From Tachypleus tridentatus (Eukaryota; Arthropoda; Merostomata; Xiphosura; Limulidae): a stretch of 64,000 bases of DNA. Under the pieces are notes generated by a model. It worked only from the letters and a program-made list of their open reading frames with translations. It did no database searches and was not told the DNA's origin. Positions 23,601-32,189 of the stretch are shown piece by piece (position 1 is the stretch's first letter; each line of letters opens with the position of its first letter). Where the stretch lies: NCBI RefSeq assembly GCF_004210375.1, contig NC_134829.1, positions 26,614,034 through 26,678,033 on the forward strand. The letters are read 5' to 3'. Made by a program: the position numbers and the translations under genes.

Positions 23601-26200
23601 AAAATCAAGAGCACATACAAACCTTTCTTTCCTATTTAGGTAACCGTGCTCCTGTCCAGGAAGACAAACATCTGTGTCCGTACACTAGTGCTTTCATTAT
23701 GGAATCCTTGCGTTTCGGGACAGTTTCTCCTTTTGGTCTTGATCACAAAACTACAGTGGACACTGAAATAGGTATTCCAATTTTACCAAACCACTTTCAA
23801 TATCTTTGCAATATCTTATGTAAATATGTGTATGTACATAAAAGCTATTCTCTCGTTTTGTCGGTAATATTCAGCTCTCTAAGAGTTAATGACGTTCTGA
23901 TTGAATCAGTGCTTTATCTTAAGTAAAGTGGCGAGTTCAAATCCCAGTTGAGAGGAGATTTTTATTTTTGTAACTGTTTTTTTAGTAATTATTAACTCGT
24001 CAGTCATATTACATTATTAGAAAAATCCAAGTTAGCATGGCTTTCACAGTAGTTATAATGTTCCACTGTTATGTGAAACTATTTTGCTCAAATATCAATC
24101 GAGTTCGGGTTTTCTGTTTATGTATGATTATTATATTTACTTTCAATACATTTATTATCGCACTTGCAACAGTCTCTTTCAGAATTCGGTAAAATACGAA
24201 TTAGTTATAGATTATATAAGGAATGATATCATATTACATAATAATCTTGAGTGACCATATGACATCTGTGCCAAAAACAGTTGATATCTTTTCATGCCAA
24301 TAGATGGTGCCACAATATATTGAAGTTTTCTTATCTTTGGTAATTTTTTTAATTCAGTAAAACTTTATGAATATTATTATGGAAAATTATACCTTCGTGC
24401 ATTTTCCTTTGGCCATAAAATTTTGCCATTGTTGTTAAAATAAATAACTCGCGAGATGAGACATTTCGAGAACCACTTTTGTTTTCGCAGGGCTCAATAT
24501 TTTACAGCAGAAACATTGATATCTGAATGTCCTTTTTTTGGTGCATTGTCCGTTTGAATTCTCACATTTTCAACACATACACATTTGAATACTAAAATAC
24601 TTTTCAGTTCTCACGAAGCTCACAGTGAAGTAAAGTAGCATGTTTTTAGGGCAATTGAACGAATGATACGGTGACCTCCTCACTTCGGTGAAGAAATGTG
24701 CAATTCCAACAATGCGTCTTCCCATGAGTGTCTCCAGGCCAGGATGGTTAATACCAGCATATGGTTGTATTTCCATTACATACGGTAGTTCTTGGGTATC
24801 ATTCAAATTGAAAAGTAATAAGAAATATACACATTAAGGTTATCTTAAATCTTAGTAACAGACAAAACTTTATGTTGATATATGTATGCATTAATTTACA
24901 CAGTGATTCTCATAAACATACCTTTATGATGTTTGTGGGTTTTCAGATTTATCTATAAATGAAAGTCCATCTGCTGTATGTGACAGATTGCTTTCTTCTG
25001 TAACACTCTTATAAAGGTTTTGTGGCTCGTCTACCTGTGTTTTTGTAATGTTTTTTTAATTTTCACTAACGATTATTTCGTTTTCGACTGGGGAGTCTCC
25101 CAGTGGCTCAGCGGTATGCCTGCGGACTTACAACGCTAAAAACCCGGTTTCGATGCCCGTGATGGGCAGAACACAGATAGCCCATTGTGTAGCTTTGTGC
25201 TTAATTAAAAAACAACAACAACATCGACTGGGGAAATTTCACGAAGGGTTTTAACAATGACATAATTAACATTTTTTAGACCTTGTATACTATAATGTTT
25301 GATAGTTTTTATTCCATATGTATTCTATCAATGAACAATTATAGAAATCTGTAAAATACGTATATAATTTACACAACTATTACATAAACACGAACCTACA
25401 TGAACGTTTGTAAAGTGATATATGAGAAATGTTTAGGAAAATCTGAATTCTTATTATTTATTATTTATGCTTGCATATGCGTGTGTATAGATGTATATCT
25501 AATGACAAAACTATGACTCTTGTTATGTATATTACATAAACATGTAATAATGAATGCATACAAAATTATGGTAGAAGATTTTGAAAGGTGGACCTTTCTT
25601 CTGCCTGGGCAATCTGAGAAAAAATTATTTATCCCTAGGTGAGATTGATCTATACAGTAACGTGTCAATTGATCTATACAGTAGCGTGTCAAGCCTCGTA
25701 TGCAGCAGGTATAACTAATTCAATAAAACATAAATAAACCATCATTTTCTTTTATTATTTCATTTACTTTTGTTTTTTGCAGTAACAGGAAAACATAATT
25801 TTTGGTAAAATATTTTATGGGAACATTTTTGTTTACAGATGGGCAAAAGATACCCAAAGATACAATGGTTATCTTCAATTTGTGGGCACAAAACAGGGAC
25901 CCTGCCTATTGGAAAGATCCCAATATTTTCAATCCAGACCGTTTCTTGACAGACAACAAATTGAAAAATGAACGTATCAACAGCTATGTTCCGTTTGGAC
26001 AAGGACGTAGAATGTGTTTGGGAGAAAAACTGGCCATGGCTGATCTGTTCCTTATCATCGTTCGTCTTCTCCAACAGTGTAAGATCACTCTTCCAGATGG
26101 CGCTGAATCTGCACGTTTAGACCCACAGCCTGTAGCTCTGATTAGTTGTCCCTTTCCATTTAAAATTGTGGTTAAGCCTAGAGACGAACTAGATAACTAA
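8580..26200 (+). CDS. Cytochrome P450, CYP2 clan (CYP17A/CYP1-like), seven exons, 5' end not found
   Basis: Exons 8580-8673, 9482-9637, 13665-13873, 20760-20885, 21476-21580, 23640-23771 and 25839-26200 have GT-AG borders and join in one frame to about 394 residues. Landmarks in order: helix C (SPEWEVLRKIA), helix I with AGTDTS across the exon 4/5 junction, helix K E-x-x-R (ESLR, 23702-23713), the PDRF motif, the haem loop F-G-Q-G-R-R-M-C-L-G (25994-26023; Cys ligand codon 26015-26017) and a stop at 26198-26200. The enzyme is expected to be an ER-bound, haem-thiolate monooxygenase using NADPH-P450 reductase. Overall pattern resembles the CYP2 clan, which includes steroid 17-hydroxylase; the substrate cannot be told. 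The N-terminal 100 or so residues (anchor, proline hinge) were not found and may lie upstream. No inactivating change was seen in the exons. Confidence 0.9.
8674..9481 (+). other. P450 intron with (TG)n microsatellite
   Basis: Intron between two P450 exons. It contains a short (TG)n run at about 9308-9330. The minus-strand open frames here are only intronic. Confidence 0.6.
9482..9637 (+). CDS. P450 exon (helices C-E)
   Basis: Acceptor CACTAG| and donor AAAAAG|GTAAGA. Encodes KYAASEKLAELV ... YFLTYNIIASSAFGK, the helix D/E region. The split Arg codon with the previous exon keeps the frame. Confidence 0.9.
9860..9965 (-). repeat. Diverged second copy of the PLE terminal repeat unit
   Basis: The phrase GAAACCCACTTG occurs at about 9868 and 9968, each followed by a similar run (AAAACGGCT...GTATGGG / AAAACGGCTCGTTTGGG). 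This gives two head-to-tail units of about 100 bp, of which only the second keeps the ribozyme-like core. Confidence 0.5.
10038..10079 (-). ncRNA. Hammerhead-type ribozyme motif of the Penelope element
   Basis: On the minus strand: stem I GTGAAC, core CTGACGA (fits CUGANGA), stem II GACC-GAAGAA-GGTC preceded by one unpaired T, then GAAA, a minimal stem III (A-C with G-T, no loop), cleavage-site U, and the second stem I strand GTTCGC. Stem I pairs over six positions including one G-U. Minimal hammerheads with very short stem III are known from Penelope elements. Activity is not shown. Confidence 0.65.
11408..11763 (+). mobile_element. Penelope-like element, inverted RT N-terminal fragment
   Basis: Plus-strand reading gives LKQDKNIKILKADKGNAIVIM, then PQIYGIPKPHKPDCPLRPIMS: the first RT blocks of a PLE. 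It sits head-to-head with copy 1, whose protein lacks exactly this N-terminal part, so the two look like one insertion with a 5' inversion. Confidence 0.8.
11764..12310 (-). mobile_element. Penelope-like element, copy 2 fragment, minus strand
   Basis: Homologous to copy 1 at about 10431-10960 but diverged; minus-strand reading gives VTNIWRKLITKRNIPVNTKFIQKPG, then SLIYKTQCN/HDFYIG remnants. It joins the inverted fragment at TCCAATATAGAAG, a short shared sequence. Confidence 0.8.
12311..13664 (+). other. P450 intron, rest; possible old SINE-B at about 12636-12710
   Basis: Mostly unassigned AT-rich DNA. About 12636-12710 weakly matches SINE-B in reverse (GTTAAGC...ATCTATGCTCTGCCTGGTG). Nothing recognised at 13300-13620. 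Confidence 0.35.
13665..13873 (+). CDS. P450 exon (helices F-G)
   Basis: Acceptor TTGTAG|, donor TCAA|GTAGGG. Encodes YEESDQEFLNLKKPSELF ... KYHTILKDKFLEHKGSYKS, the region with substrate recognition sites 2 and 3. The frame stays open past the donor to 13935, but the reading after 13873 no longer resembles a P450. Confidence 0.9.
14130..15740 (-). mobile_element. CR1-like LINE, minus strand, ORF1 esterase plus endonuclease, decayed
   Basis: On the minus strand, 15420-14910 reads as an SGNH-hydrolase-like domain. VSFIVINDSLVQYMNRT is the GDS block (G changed to N), then a block read as VWIETKDVSK (GxND changed to ExKD), then FKTGDLYLSRI near the DxxH block. About 14850-14180 reads as an endonuclease: ENFRALVGIYEFEVLQITET, and further DSFLYQLVKEPAV...VILDLIVN. 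SGNH esterase ORF1 with this endonuclease is typical of CR1-like LINEs. Many stops; no RT was found. The T/C-rich plus strand of this stretch reflects the insert. Confidence 0.55.
15741..16532. other. P450 intron, unassigned
   Basis: AT-rich; no gene or repeat recognised. Confidence 0.4.
16546..16784 (-). mobile_element. SINE family A, reverse, with target duplication
   Basis: Flanked by a perfect 13-bp direct repeat TCCTTTGCCTTGC (16533-16545, 16785-16797). The tRNA-like head (GGGTTCGAATCCCGG on the minus strand) and the GCTAGCACAGATAGCCC tail are present, with a deletion in the middle near ATAGTGG. Confidence 0.9.
16800..17320. other. P450 intron, unassigned
   Basis: No recognised feature between the SINE and the hAT element. 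Confidence 0.4.
17329..19729 (+). mobile_element. hAT DNA transposon, complete ends, dead transposase
   Basis: Terminal inverted repeats are TAAGGGTGGGCAACT at the left and AGTTGCCCACCCCTG at the right, matching the hAT consensus start CAGGGGTGGGCAA. The flanks GTTTAGCA (17321-17328) and GTCTAGCA (19730-19737) form an 8-bp target duplication with one mismatch, as expected for hAT. Length 2.4 kb. Located in the P450 intron between 13873 and 20760. Confidence 0.92.
17760..19610 (+). pseudogene. hAT transposase pseudogene (GTF2IRD2/ZBED-like type)
   Basis: Starts with a BED-type zinc finger (KPVCLLCNKVF ... YNLKQHFNNFH, about 17818-17900). Then YFSLALDESTDVSDTAQLIFW near 18255, FVSVTTDGAPAMTGAK near 18455-18500, ANVRWLSGGKVL near 18757 and the C-terminal dimerisation region near 19380-19590. 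Catalytic D of LALDEST and D of TTDGAP are visible. At least eight in-frame stops or frameshifts are present. Most similar, from memory, to the transposase family that gave rise to GTF2IRD2 and ZBED5-like proteins. Confidence 0.85.
19759..20052 (-). mobile_element. SINE family A, reverse, with target duplication
   Basis: Bounded by ACGGGCCAG at 19750-19758 and 20053-20061. Nearly full length: head GGCCCGGCATGGCCAAGCG, B box with one change, body, GGACGGCTAGCACAGATAGC tail and a (CAAA)n end (as TTTG on this strand). Confidence 0.92.
20062..20759 (+). other. P450 intron, unassigned
   Basis: No recognised feature up to the next exon. Confidence 0.4.
20760..20885 (+). CDS. P450 exon (G-H region to helix I start)
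   Basis: Acceptor CACCAG|, donor TGCAG|GTAAGA. Encodes TVRDFTDAVLAAKEEAEK ... GNLIQVISDLFA. The preceding intron is 6.9 kb and holds the CR1-like LINE, a SINE, the hAT element and another SINE. Confidence 0.92.
21160..21195. repeat. AT-rich dinucleotide repeat
   Basis: (TA)n run, about 21168-21192, in a P450 intron. Confidence 0.8.
21476..21580 (+). CDS. P450 exon (helix I/J)
   Basis: Acceptor TTCAG|, donor TTAG|GTAAGA. Encodes AGTDTSQLTLRWMILLL ... MYEEIESALG. AGTDTS supplies the acid-alcohol pair for oxygen activation. Confidence 0.93.
21627..21907 (-). mobile_element. SINE family A, reverse, with target duplication
   Basis: Flanked by AATTCAGTTT at 21617-21626 and 21908-21917. Full-length family A copy with head, body and tail. 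Confidence 0.92.
22217..22310 (-). mobile_element. Old SINE family B copy, reverse
   Basis: GTTAAGCACAAAAC...ATATCTGTGCTCTGCC...CCGAAACCC matches family B in reverse, diverged. The 86-codon open frame at 22246-22506 begins inside it and is not a gene. Confidence 0.55.
22677..22800 (+). mobile_element. SINE family C, forward
   Basis: CCCGCTACTACAGCGG, CGGATTTATAACGC, GGTTCGATTCCC, GGTGGGCTCAGCAGATAGCC, GATGTGGCTTTGCTGTG and an A/CA-rich end (CA repeat). Confidence 0.85.
23101..23337 (+). mobile_element. SINE family A, forward, with target duplication
   Basis: Flanked by CTATTGGTACT at 23090-23100 and 23338-23348. Head GGCCTGGCATGGCCAGGTGG, B box GGTTCGAATCCCC; about 10 bp of the D-arm/anticodon region are missing. 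Confidence 0.92.
23640..23771 (+). CDS. P450 exon (helix K)
   Basis: Acceptor TTTAG|, donor AATAG|GTATTC. Encodes NRAPVQEDKHLCPYTSAF, then the E-S-L-R motif and PFGLDHKTTVDTEI. The usual PHK is DHK here. Confidence 0.93.
   Translation, partial: VTVLLSRKTNICVRTLVLSLWNPCVSGQFLLLVLITKLQWTLK
23772..24449 (+). other. P450 intron, unassigned
   Basis: The frame continuing from the exon to 23926 is read-through into intron. Nothing else recognised. Confidence 0.4.
24450..24806 (-). pseudogene. Possible Mutator-like transposase fragment
   Basis: Minus-strand reading has an unusually protein-like stretch: HPGLETLMGRRIVGIAHFF, TEVRRSPYHSFNCPKNML. After frame changes it continues into VFKCVCVENVRIQTD and SDINVSAV. 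This recalls the N-terminal block of Mutator-like (Phantom-type) transposases (GRRI...FF...H..F.C followed by FKCKMC and DIN..AV). Recognised from memory only; no ends were found. Confidence 0.4.
25095..25223 (+). mobile_element. SINE family B, forward, with target duplication
   Basis: Flanked by TCGACTGGGGA at 25084-25094 and 25224-25234. Contains CCCAGTGGCTCAGCGG, GCGGACTTACAACGC, a B-box-like GGTTTCGATGCCC, then CACAGATAGCCCATTGTG, TAGCTTTGTGCTTAATT and an (AAC)n tail. Confidence 0.92.
25839..26200 (+). CDS. P450 last exon with haem-binding loop
   Basis: Acceptor TTTACAG|. Encodes DGQKIPKDTMVIFNLWAQ, then NPDRF, the haem loop and the C-terminus ending KPRDELDN-stop. Confidence 0.95.
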
Positions 26201-26393
26201 ATACAAGATTGTTAAAAGGAAAAGATCACAAAGTTCAGTTACGCAGTTAGTCTTCTAGATTAAATCGTTTTCATCAAGTTCTTAAAACTGAAATATTCAA
26301 ACATAAATCGATTTCTTACGTTTTAATTACTACTGATTCTGCAATTCATTACTGTTGTTGTTTCAAACACCGTGATAGATATTTAGAAAGTTT

Positions 26394-26399
26394 AATAAA
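26394..26399 (+). terminator. Polyadenylation signal of the P450 gene
   Basis: AATAAA lies 194 nt after the stop codon, a normal distance for a 3' UTR end. Confidence 0.6.
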
Positions 26400-27048
26400 G
26401 CTCCTATTCATTTGATTTGTTTTAAATTTAGTCTTTTTGCGAAATATCCTCTGGTGAGCCAGCAGTAACACTTGATATTTACAACCCTTAAATCAGTGTT
26501 TCGATTCGTCTCGAAAAACACACACAACACCAAAACACAAACACATTTTTTTTCGAAATACTTGTCTTTTAAAGTTATACTATGACCAGTTCTACTATTT
26601 CCACGTTATTGTCTTCGGTAGTGCTATTAGATATATAATACTTTTTAAAGTTCTATTTTACTTTACAATTGCTCAAAATTGCACACTCTAAAAGACACAA
26701 AATTGGTCTATTCATCATCTAGGTATCAGTTTATCACTTAAATTATAAGATAAAGATAAAATAACTGCTACAAGTGCAGCTTTGTTTATTTTTTATTACT
26801 TCTATCTTCCAGCATCTATCTTTCAATTCCAAATGTTACAGTGCTTCAGCAATAGAGTCGATATTGAAGATTGGCCAAAGTCCCTTTTCACGACATCATT
26901 GATGGCACTTTTTTAATACAGCTGGAAATTGGTACATCAGAGTTTACATTTACAACCACGAAAAGTTATACTTAAGAGCAGGACCTTTACATCACTTTAT
27001 ATGATGTTTCGTCAGATCTTTTTGCTTTCAGTCACATGAGGAGTTATT
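26400..27048. other. Downstream of P450; possible old SINE-B at about 26450-26550
   Basis: AT-rich. CTGGTGAGCCAGCAGTAAC...TTTCGATTCGTC near 26450-26510 may be a degraded family B copy. Otherwise nothing recognised. Confidence 0.3.
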
Positions 27049-27368
27049 GAGTCAGATAGGGACTAGAAGACTCCTTATTGAGTCAGATAGGGACTAGAAG
27101 ACTCCTTATTGAGTCAGATAGGGACTAGAAGACTCCTTATTGAGTCAGATAGAGACTAGAAGACTCCTTATTGAGTCAGATAGGGACTAGAAGACTCCTT
27201 ATTGAGTCAGATAGGGACCAGAAAACTCCCGTTTTATGCCAGAAAGGGGCCCGATTTTTGAAACTGCTTCACTGTCTGGCGCCGAATCGAGCCAGATAGG
27301 GACTAGAAGACTCCCGTTTTATGCCAGAAAGGGGTCGATTTTTGAAACTGCTTCGCTGTCTGGCGCCG
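27049..27368 (+). repeat. Two-level minisatellite: six 31-bp units, then two 85-bp units
   Basis: GAGTCAGATAGGGACTAGAA + GACTCCTTATT (31 bp) repeats with starts at 27049, 27080, 27111, 27142, 27173 and 27204; the units differ by very few bases. The last unit opens a longer 85-bp period (starts 27204 and 27289) that adds GTTTTATGCCAGAAAGGGG and GCTTCxCTGTCTGGCGCCG. The 31-bp units therefore look amplified from the 5' part of the longer unit. Confidence 0.9.
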
Positions 27369-27379
27369 AAAGGTGTGGT

Positions 27380-28331
27380 ATTCTGTGAGCTGTAGTTTTA
27401 GTAAAACAATTTTTAAAAGCTGAAGGTGGCCACTGGTGGTTGTTAAGATAACATTTAAAGATACTAAGTTTGTTTTGCTGAATAATTGTTTGTTTTCCCT
27501 TTCTCGGTTACTTCACAAACAAGAAATATATTTACATACATTCGCATGCTTAAACGTTTATTGTTAGTAAGGAGGAACAAGTGAAGCTTGTACATGCAGT
27601 CAAAGATGCTGTTAACATCAGTAGTTAGGGCGCGTTGTTAGAGGAGATGATAGGACGATAATTCATCTATGAAAATAATGCAGATTCATCGCGAGCAAAC
27701 TACCAGAGAGTGTATATATCAATTTCACATTTAAAGTACTCATTACATTTTCAGCTTCTATATATAATTGCACCACGCATCTTTTCAATTTCTTTATATC
27801 TTATAGGCAATATATTTATTGCTAATTCAGGTGCTATAATCAACATGTTGTATAATATCTATTTGCTCTAAAAATGCTTATTTAATTCTCTAAATAATAT
27901 ACAATAACTCCATGTTGCTTTATAAGTTGATTTGTGTCACTAAAGTTTAGTTTTAAAGGATCTATGTAAATATTTATATTTAACCATTACTATTGTTGAG
28001 AACTATAATCTTACCTTCTTGGATATCCTTTCACAAACCTTTGTCGATAGCTTATTTCTTAGTGAATGATGATAAGAGAACATTGCCCTTCTATCTGAAG
28101 ATCATTAAACTAATCATTTTGCTACAATTAAATACAATAAATGAATGACTTGCCGTTTATCCAATAACGTTACTATTATTGAAACGAATTTATTTATTCT
28201 CCTACTTTAAATAATGACACAGAAAACTTAATACATATTCCTGGCATTCTCAAGATTTGAAGGTAAAGTAGAATCTGTATATAGTCTACTTATTCAGAGT
28301 GCATTTGTTTAAATACATAAAGAAATGTGAG
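27380..28331. other. No recognised feature
   Basis: AT-rich; no gene or repeat recognised. Confidence 0.4.
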
Positions 28332-29032
28332 TATTGTCAATCTTACATTTTATCTTAGGAAGGAATAACAACTTCATTACAGATATTATATACAAAACAC
28401 TGGAAGTACGATGAAAATTCACAAAACTTTGTGCTATTAGAGTACAACTTATAAACTTATTTTTTCTTTTTTGGCATAAATCCAAACGTCTGAAATAATT
28501 ATAACTTTGATTTTTTAGAAAACATAAAGGGTTATTGACAGAAGAGATTATCACATGGCCAAATAACCAATCGCCACTTAAAACCGGCAGAATAAAAGGT
28601 CGATAGCACTGAAAGCACAGGTCGGGGATTAGATAATTTTGTAATATACAGACAATTTTTTGGTAAAATATGTTATTTCTAGTTTGTAATGACATGCACG
28701 ATACTAGAGTCATGTCACTTTAAAATAATTCAAACGTATGTATATATTAAATATTTGTTGATAAATCAGATATTATGTTACACTGTAACATTCAATCTTA
28801 ATATTTTACCAAAAGTATAAAATATATTTTTCAAACATGAATGTAGTTTATAACAAAAAATGAGTTAAACAATGATAATCTTGAAATAATGTTTAATTAA
28901 TAATCGAGTAATTATTCTTTCATATTTTATAAATCCAAGATATTTAATGTTTGTCATAACAGAACACACTTTACAAAAACAATTGAAAGTCACAAGTATA
29001 CTGAAATAACATTTAATAACAAAGCTTCAAAC
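28332..29032 (-). repeat. Segment B, copy 1 (701 bp), attached to the Tx1-like LINE
   Basis: Nearly identical to 43622-44322. It interrupts the Tx1-like LINE just after the shared sequence CAGCTTTAAT. The minus-strand frame is open for about 134 codons (28713-28309; starts MTLVSCMSLQTRN). I do not recognise the protein; with only synonymous-looking and non-synonymous-looking differences visible by eye, coding cannot be decided. Confidence 0.7.
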
Positions 29033-29399
29033 AGCTTTAATCCATAAGCATATTTGCGGAGACGGATATTTACAAAATTTGATTCCCTTCGTGAACTGGT
29101 TTAATCAGCACCTCATAACTAACTTTGTGTATTCCTCAATCACATAGAAAGGTAAAAAACTCCTTTCATAACAAAACAAAAATAGTCTTCCATATGTAGA
29201 ACCTGAAGAGGACACCATAGTACAGAGGTAACTAAAGCATTTAATAATCAACATCCCATCCTTCAGGTACAAATCTCTATGTCGTCAAGATGTTAAAATA
29301 CAAGTAACTCGTCGACAGATGTCATGTCAATTCATACGATACATCTCAACTCTACCAGGGTAAAACTATATTTTAAGAACTGTTAAAACTTGAGAAAAG

Positions 29400-30390
29400 A
29401 TAGTAATACCTTCAAACACCTTCATTCCCCGAGAAATCCAACTTCATAGCCACAGACTCTTATCATAATTAACCAGACTACCTGATGCAGGCCTATGAAG
29501 TTTGCAAATTTGTGTAACAGAAGTTGTAGAAGAGACATAACTAAGTGTAAAAAATACCAACATGTTTGAAGATAACACAGGCGTGAGAAAATAATGTAAG
29601 ATCCAAGATATCATTATGCCAAGCAATCATATTATGTAAACATTCTTCAGAAAGGATGTATATCATCATCCACGGAAGAAAATTAACACCAAAACCACAA
29701 CACTGAAGCAAAGGAAACAAATAACCATACTCAACACGATCAAAAGCCTTTTGTGGGTCAACCTTGAGTAAAATCCCATTTGATGTAACTACTCAATTAA
29801 CACCTTCAAAAGGACAGGCATTGTAATCACATTCCTAATTAGAACATAACCAGTCTGGTCCTGTGATACGAGACCAGGAATAACCCGAAACAATTGATTG
29901 GCTATTAATTTAGTTAAAATCTTGTAATCACAATTTAATAATGTTATCGGATGGTAGCTTTTCCGTCAATTACCTATCTCCGCCTTTTGAAATCAAAATA
30001 AGAATTCCACACTTCATTATTTCAAGCAAAAAATTGCGTGAGAAACTTTCCCACAAAAACTCTCACAAAATCATCAATAAAAAAAGGTAACAAACACCGA
30101 AAAAATTCGGAAACGAAACCATCTTCCCCTATTATGTGTTGCTAAGCCTGCCTAACATTGTCAACAGTGATATCAGCACCAGTCGACAGACGATCAGGTC
30201 ACTTAATGTAGTTGAAGCTGAAGACAATACCTTATCCAAAGCCGAATCATCGACATGCTCCGACTTGTAAAATATAGAACAATATTTATGTAAAACTGCT
30301 CCAATATCTTTGGTTTCGGAAACTAGCCTACCCTTTAATATGAAAACGTTGTATTTCCGTTTTTCTGGCTCGAATCCGTTTAGCACACAA
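29400..30390 (-). pseudogene. Reverse transcriptase remnant of Tx1-like LINE copy 1
   Basis: Motifs on the minus strand: EKRKYNVFILKGRLVSETK (about 30360-30300), FYKSEHVDDSALDKVL, the DQTG block (about 29880-29830; QDQTG changed to ITGPD in frame), and QKAFDRVEYGYLFPL (about 29755-29705) of RT motif A, then GFGVNFLPWM. Frameshifts and stops make it inactive. Confidence 0.7.
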
Positions 30391-30779
30391 AAAAATACTA
30401 GTTGGACCGTTTTCCCTCCTCAAATCACCTCACAAGAGATATTAATATTACATCCTCTATCTGCTGTACATCCAAGTGCGCTAACTCAGTCTTTAAATCA
30501 CAGAGTTTCTGGTGAGATCGAAAAGAGCAAGATGAAATGAAGGTATGTTTACGTTCTATAGCCCTCTTCAGGTATGCTCTCTGAAAGCTTGAGCCCGACG
30601 GAAACAGTAAACTTACTTATTATATAGCTCCCTCCAGCTTCACATACCACTGGCTAATATCATTATGGTAATCAGACTAACCTCGACTTCGTCTGATTAA
30701 AAGATGTACCGTTTCAACATTGTCCATGTCCATCAACAGACGATTATTAAAATGACACAAACCAGTGTCATAAAACCAG

Positions 30780-31480
30780 TGACACTAACCGCACTAAACT
30801 GAAAATTAATTTTCAAAAAAGCGTGATCCGTTTGATGAAATCAACACCGATCAAAAGCCCCCACCCCAAAGGTACCACATTGGATGTAACAGGAATTTTG
30901 TCAATACCTGATTGAATTAGTGAACCGCGAAGAAACCCAGACTAGAGGGAAGGCAGCTAGTCATCACCACTCACCGCCAACTCTTGATCTACTCTTTTAC
31001 CAACGAAAAATGGAATTGACCAGACCATTATAACGCCCTCACGGCTGAAAGGGCGAGCATGTTTGGTACGACGGGGATTCGATTCCGCAACCCTCGAATT
31101 ACGAGTCGAATGCCTTAACCACCTGGCCATGCCGGGCCCAGTACAACCGAAAAATCATTAAAATTACAATTAATAACTATTACACTCCCAAAGTTATCAG
31201 CATAATCACATATTCAGAAAGTGAAGGGTGGACAAAAACTTCCACCCCTTGACGACTACTTACTGCTTTTGACACAAAAAATAGCCCGGGACAGAATTTA
31301 CAAATTAAATAATAATAATGATCAGTAAAAACTGTTTCTTCAAAACAAATTACTGAATAGGGTGTACTAAAATATGTCAAATACTTCTTCAGTTAACCAA
31401 AGCCTCTCAACCCGTTATAGTTCACCACTCCTATCTTGAATAAAACCGCCATATTGGGAAAGATATAATAAATAATTTAT
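30780..31480 (-). pseudogene. Endonuclease domain remnant of Tx1-like LINE copy 1
   Basis: Starts near 31455 with MAVLFKIGVVNYNGLRG, then LKKYLTYFSTPYSVICFEET (E of the catalytic QET/EET motif), and continues GVEVFVHPSL. Interrupted by SINE-A, then ends with DHAFLKINF near 30830 (SDH motif) followed by a G-rich linker. Confidence 0.65.
30939..31138 (-). mobile_element. SINE family A, reverse, tail truncated
   Basis: Begins at GACTAGAGGGAAGGCAGC, so the SINE's 3' tail is missing. The tRNA-like head (GGCCCGGCATGGCCAGGTGG on the minus strand) is complete. Inserted in the LINE endonuclease region. Confidence 0.9.
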
Positions 31481-31912
31481 TTTTCTCTGCGGTTTTTCTC
31501 CAAGGAAGTATTCAAAACTTATTCCGATAAGTATCAGGAGACTCCAACACTCTCTTCTTACTACTAGTCAGGGTGAAGTTTTCACCCCATATCAACCACT
31601 TTCGTTTATTCTTTACACCGAACCAAGGAAGTCAGGTAGAACTGTTGTTAACAGTGAAGATGTAGATGGGAAAGCCGCTTTCCCTCTAACTGTGGAAATT
31701 CAGGACCACAGTCAGTTCATAAAATTCTACCACTTGTTATGCACTCTTCACGATTTGACGCAGCAGATACAGGAGACGAAGATCATGGTCGATTAATCTC
31801 GGAATCAATAAGCGCTGATTTATGAAAAAATCATCTCCACTTTCCACACCTTTAGAATCATCGTCTGGAACTGCCTCCTCTGTGTGTGTGGTTAATTGTT
31901 TTTCAATAAAAA

Positions 31913-32186
31913 AGACTCGTCATGGCCAGGTGGTTAAGGCACTCGACTCGTAATTGAAGGTCGCGGGTTCGAATTCCCATACCTCCAAACATGCTCGTCC
32001 TTTCAGTCGTAGGGACGTTATAATGTGACGGTCCATCTTACTATTCGTTGCTAAAAGAGTAGCCCAAGATTGGCGGTGGGTGTTGATGACTAGCTGCTTC
32101 CTCTAATTTTACACTGCAAGATTAAGGACGGCTAGCGCAGATAACCGTTGTGTAGCTTTGCGCGAAATTCAAAATAAACCAAACCA
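31913..32186 (+). mobile_element. SINE family A, forward
   Basis: CATGGCCAGGTGGTTAAGGC, ACTCGACTCGTAATTG, GGTTCGAATTCCC, the ATAATGTGACGGTC body, TGACTAGCTGC, GGACGGCTAGCGCAGATAAC, TAGCTTTGCGCGAAATTC. Directly followed by a Jockey-like LINE fragment. Confidence 0.9.
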
Positions 32187-32189
32187 ATC

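Noticed and set aside
27049-27234. CRISPR-like regular repeats
   Set aside because: Units abut without spacers; it is a minisatellite in an animal genome.
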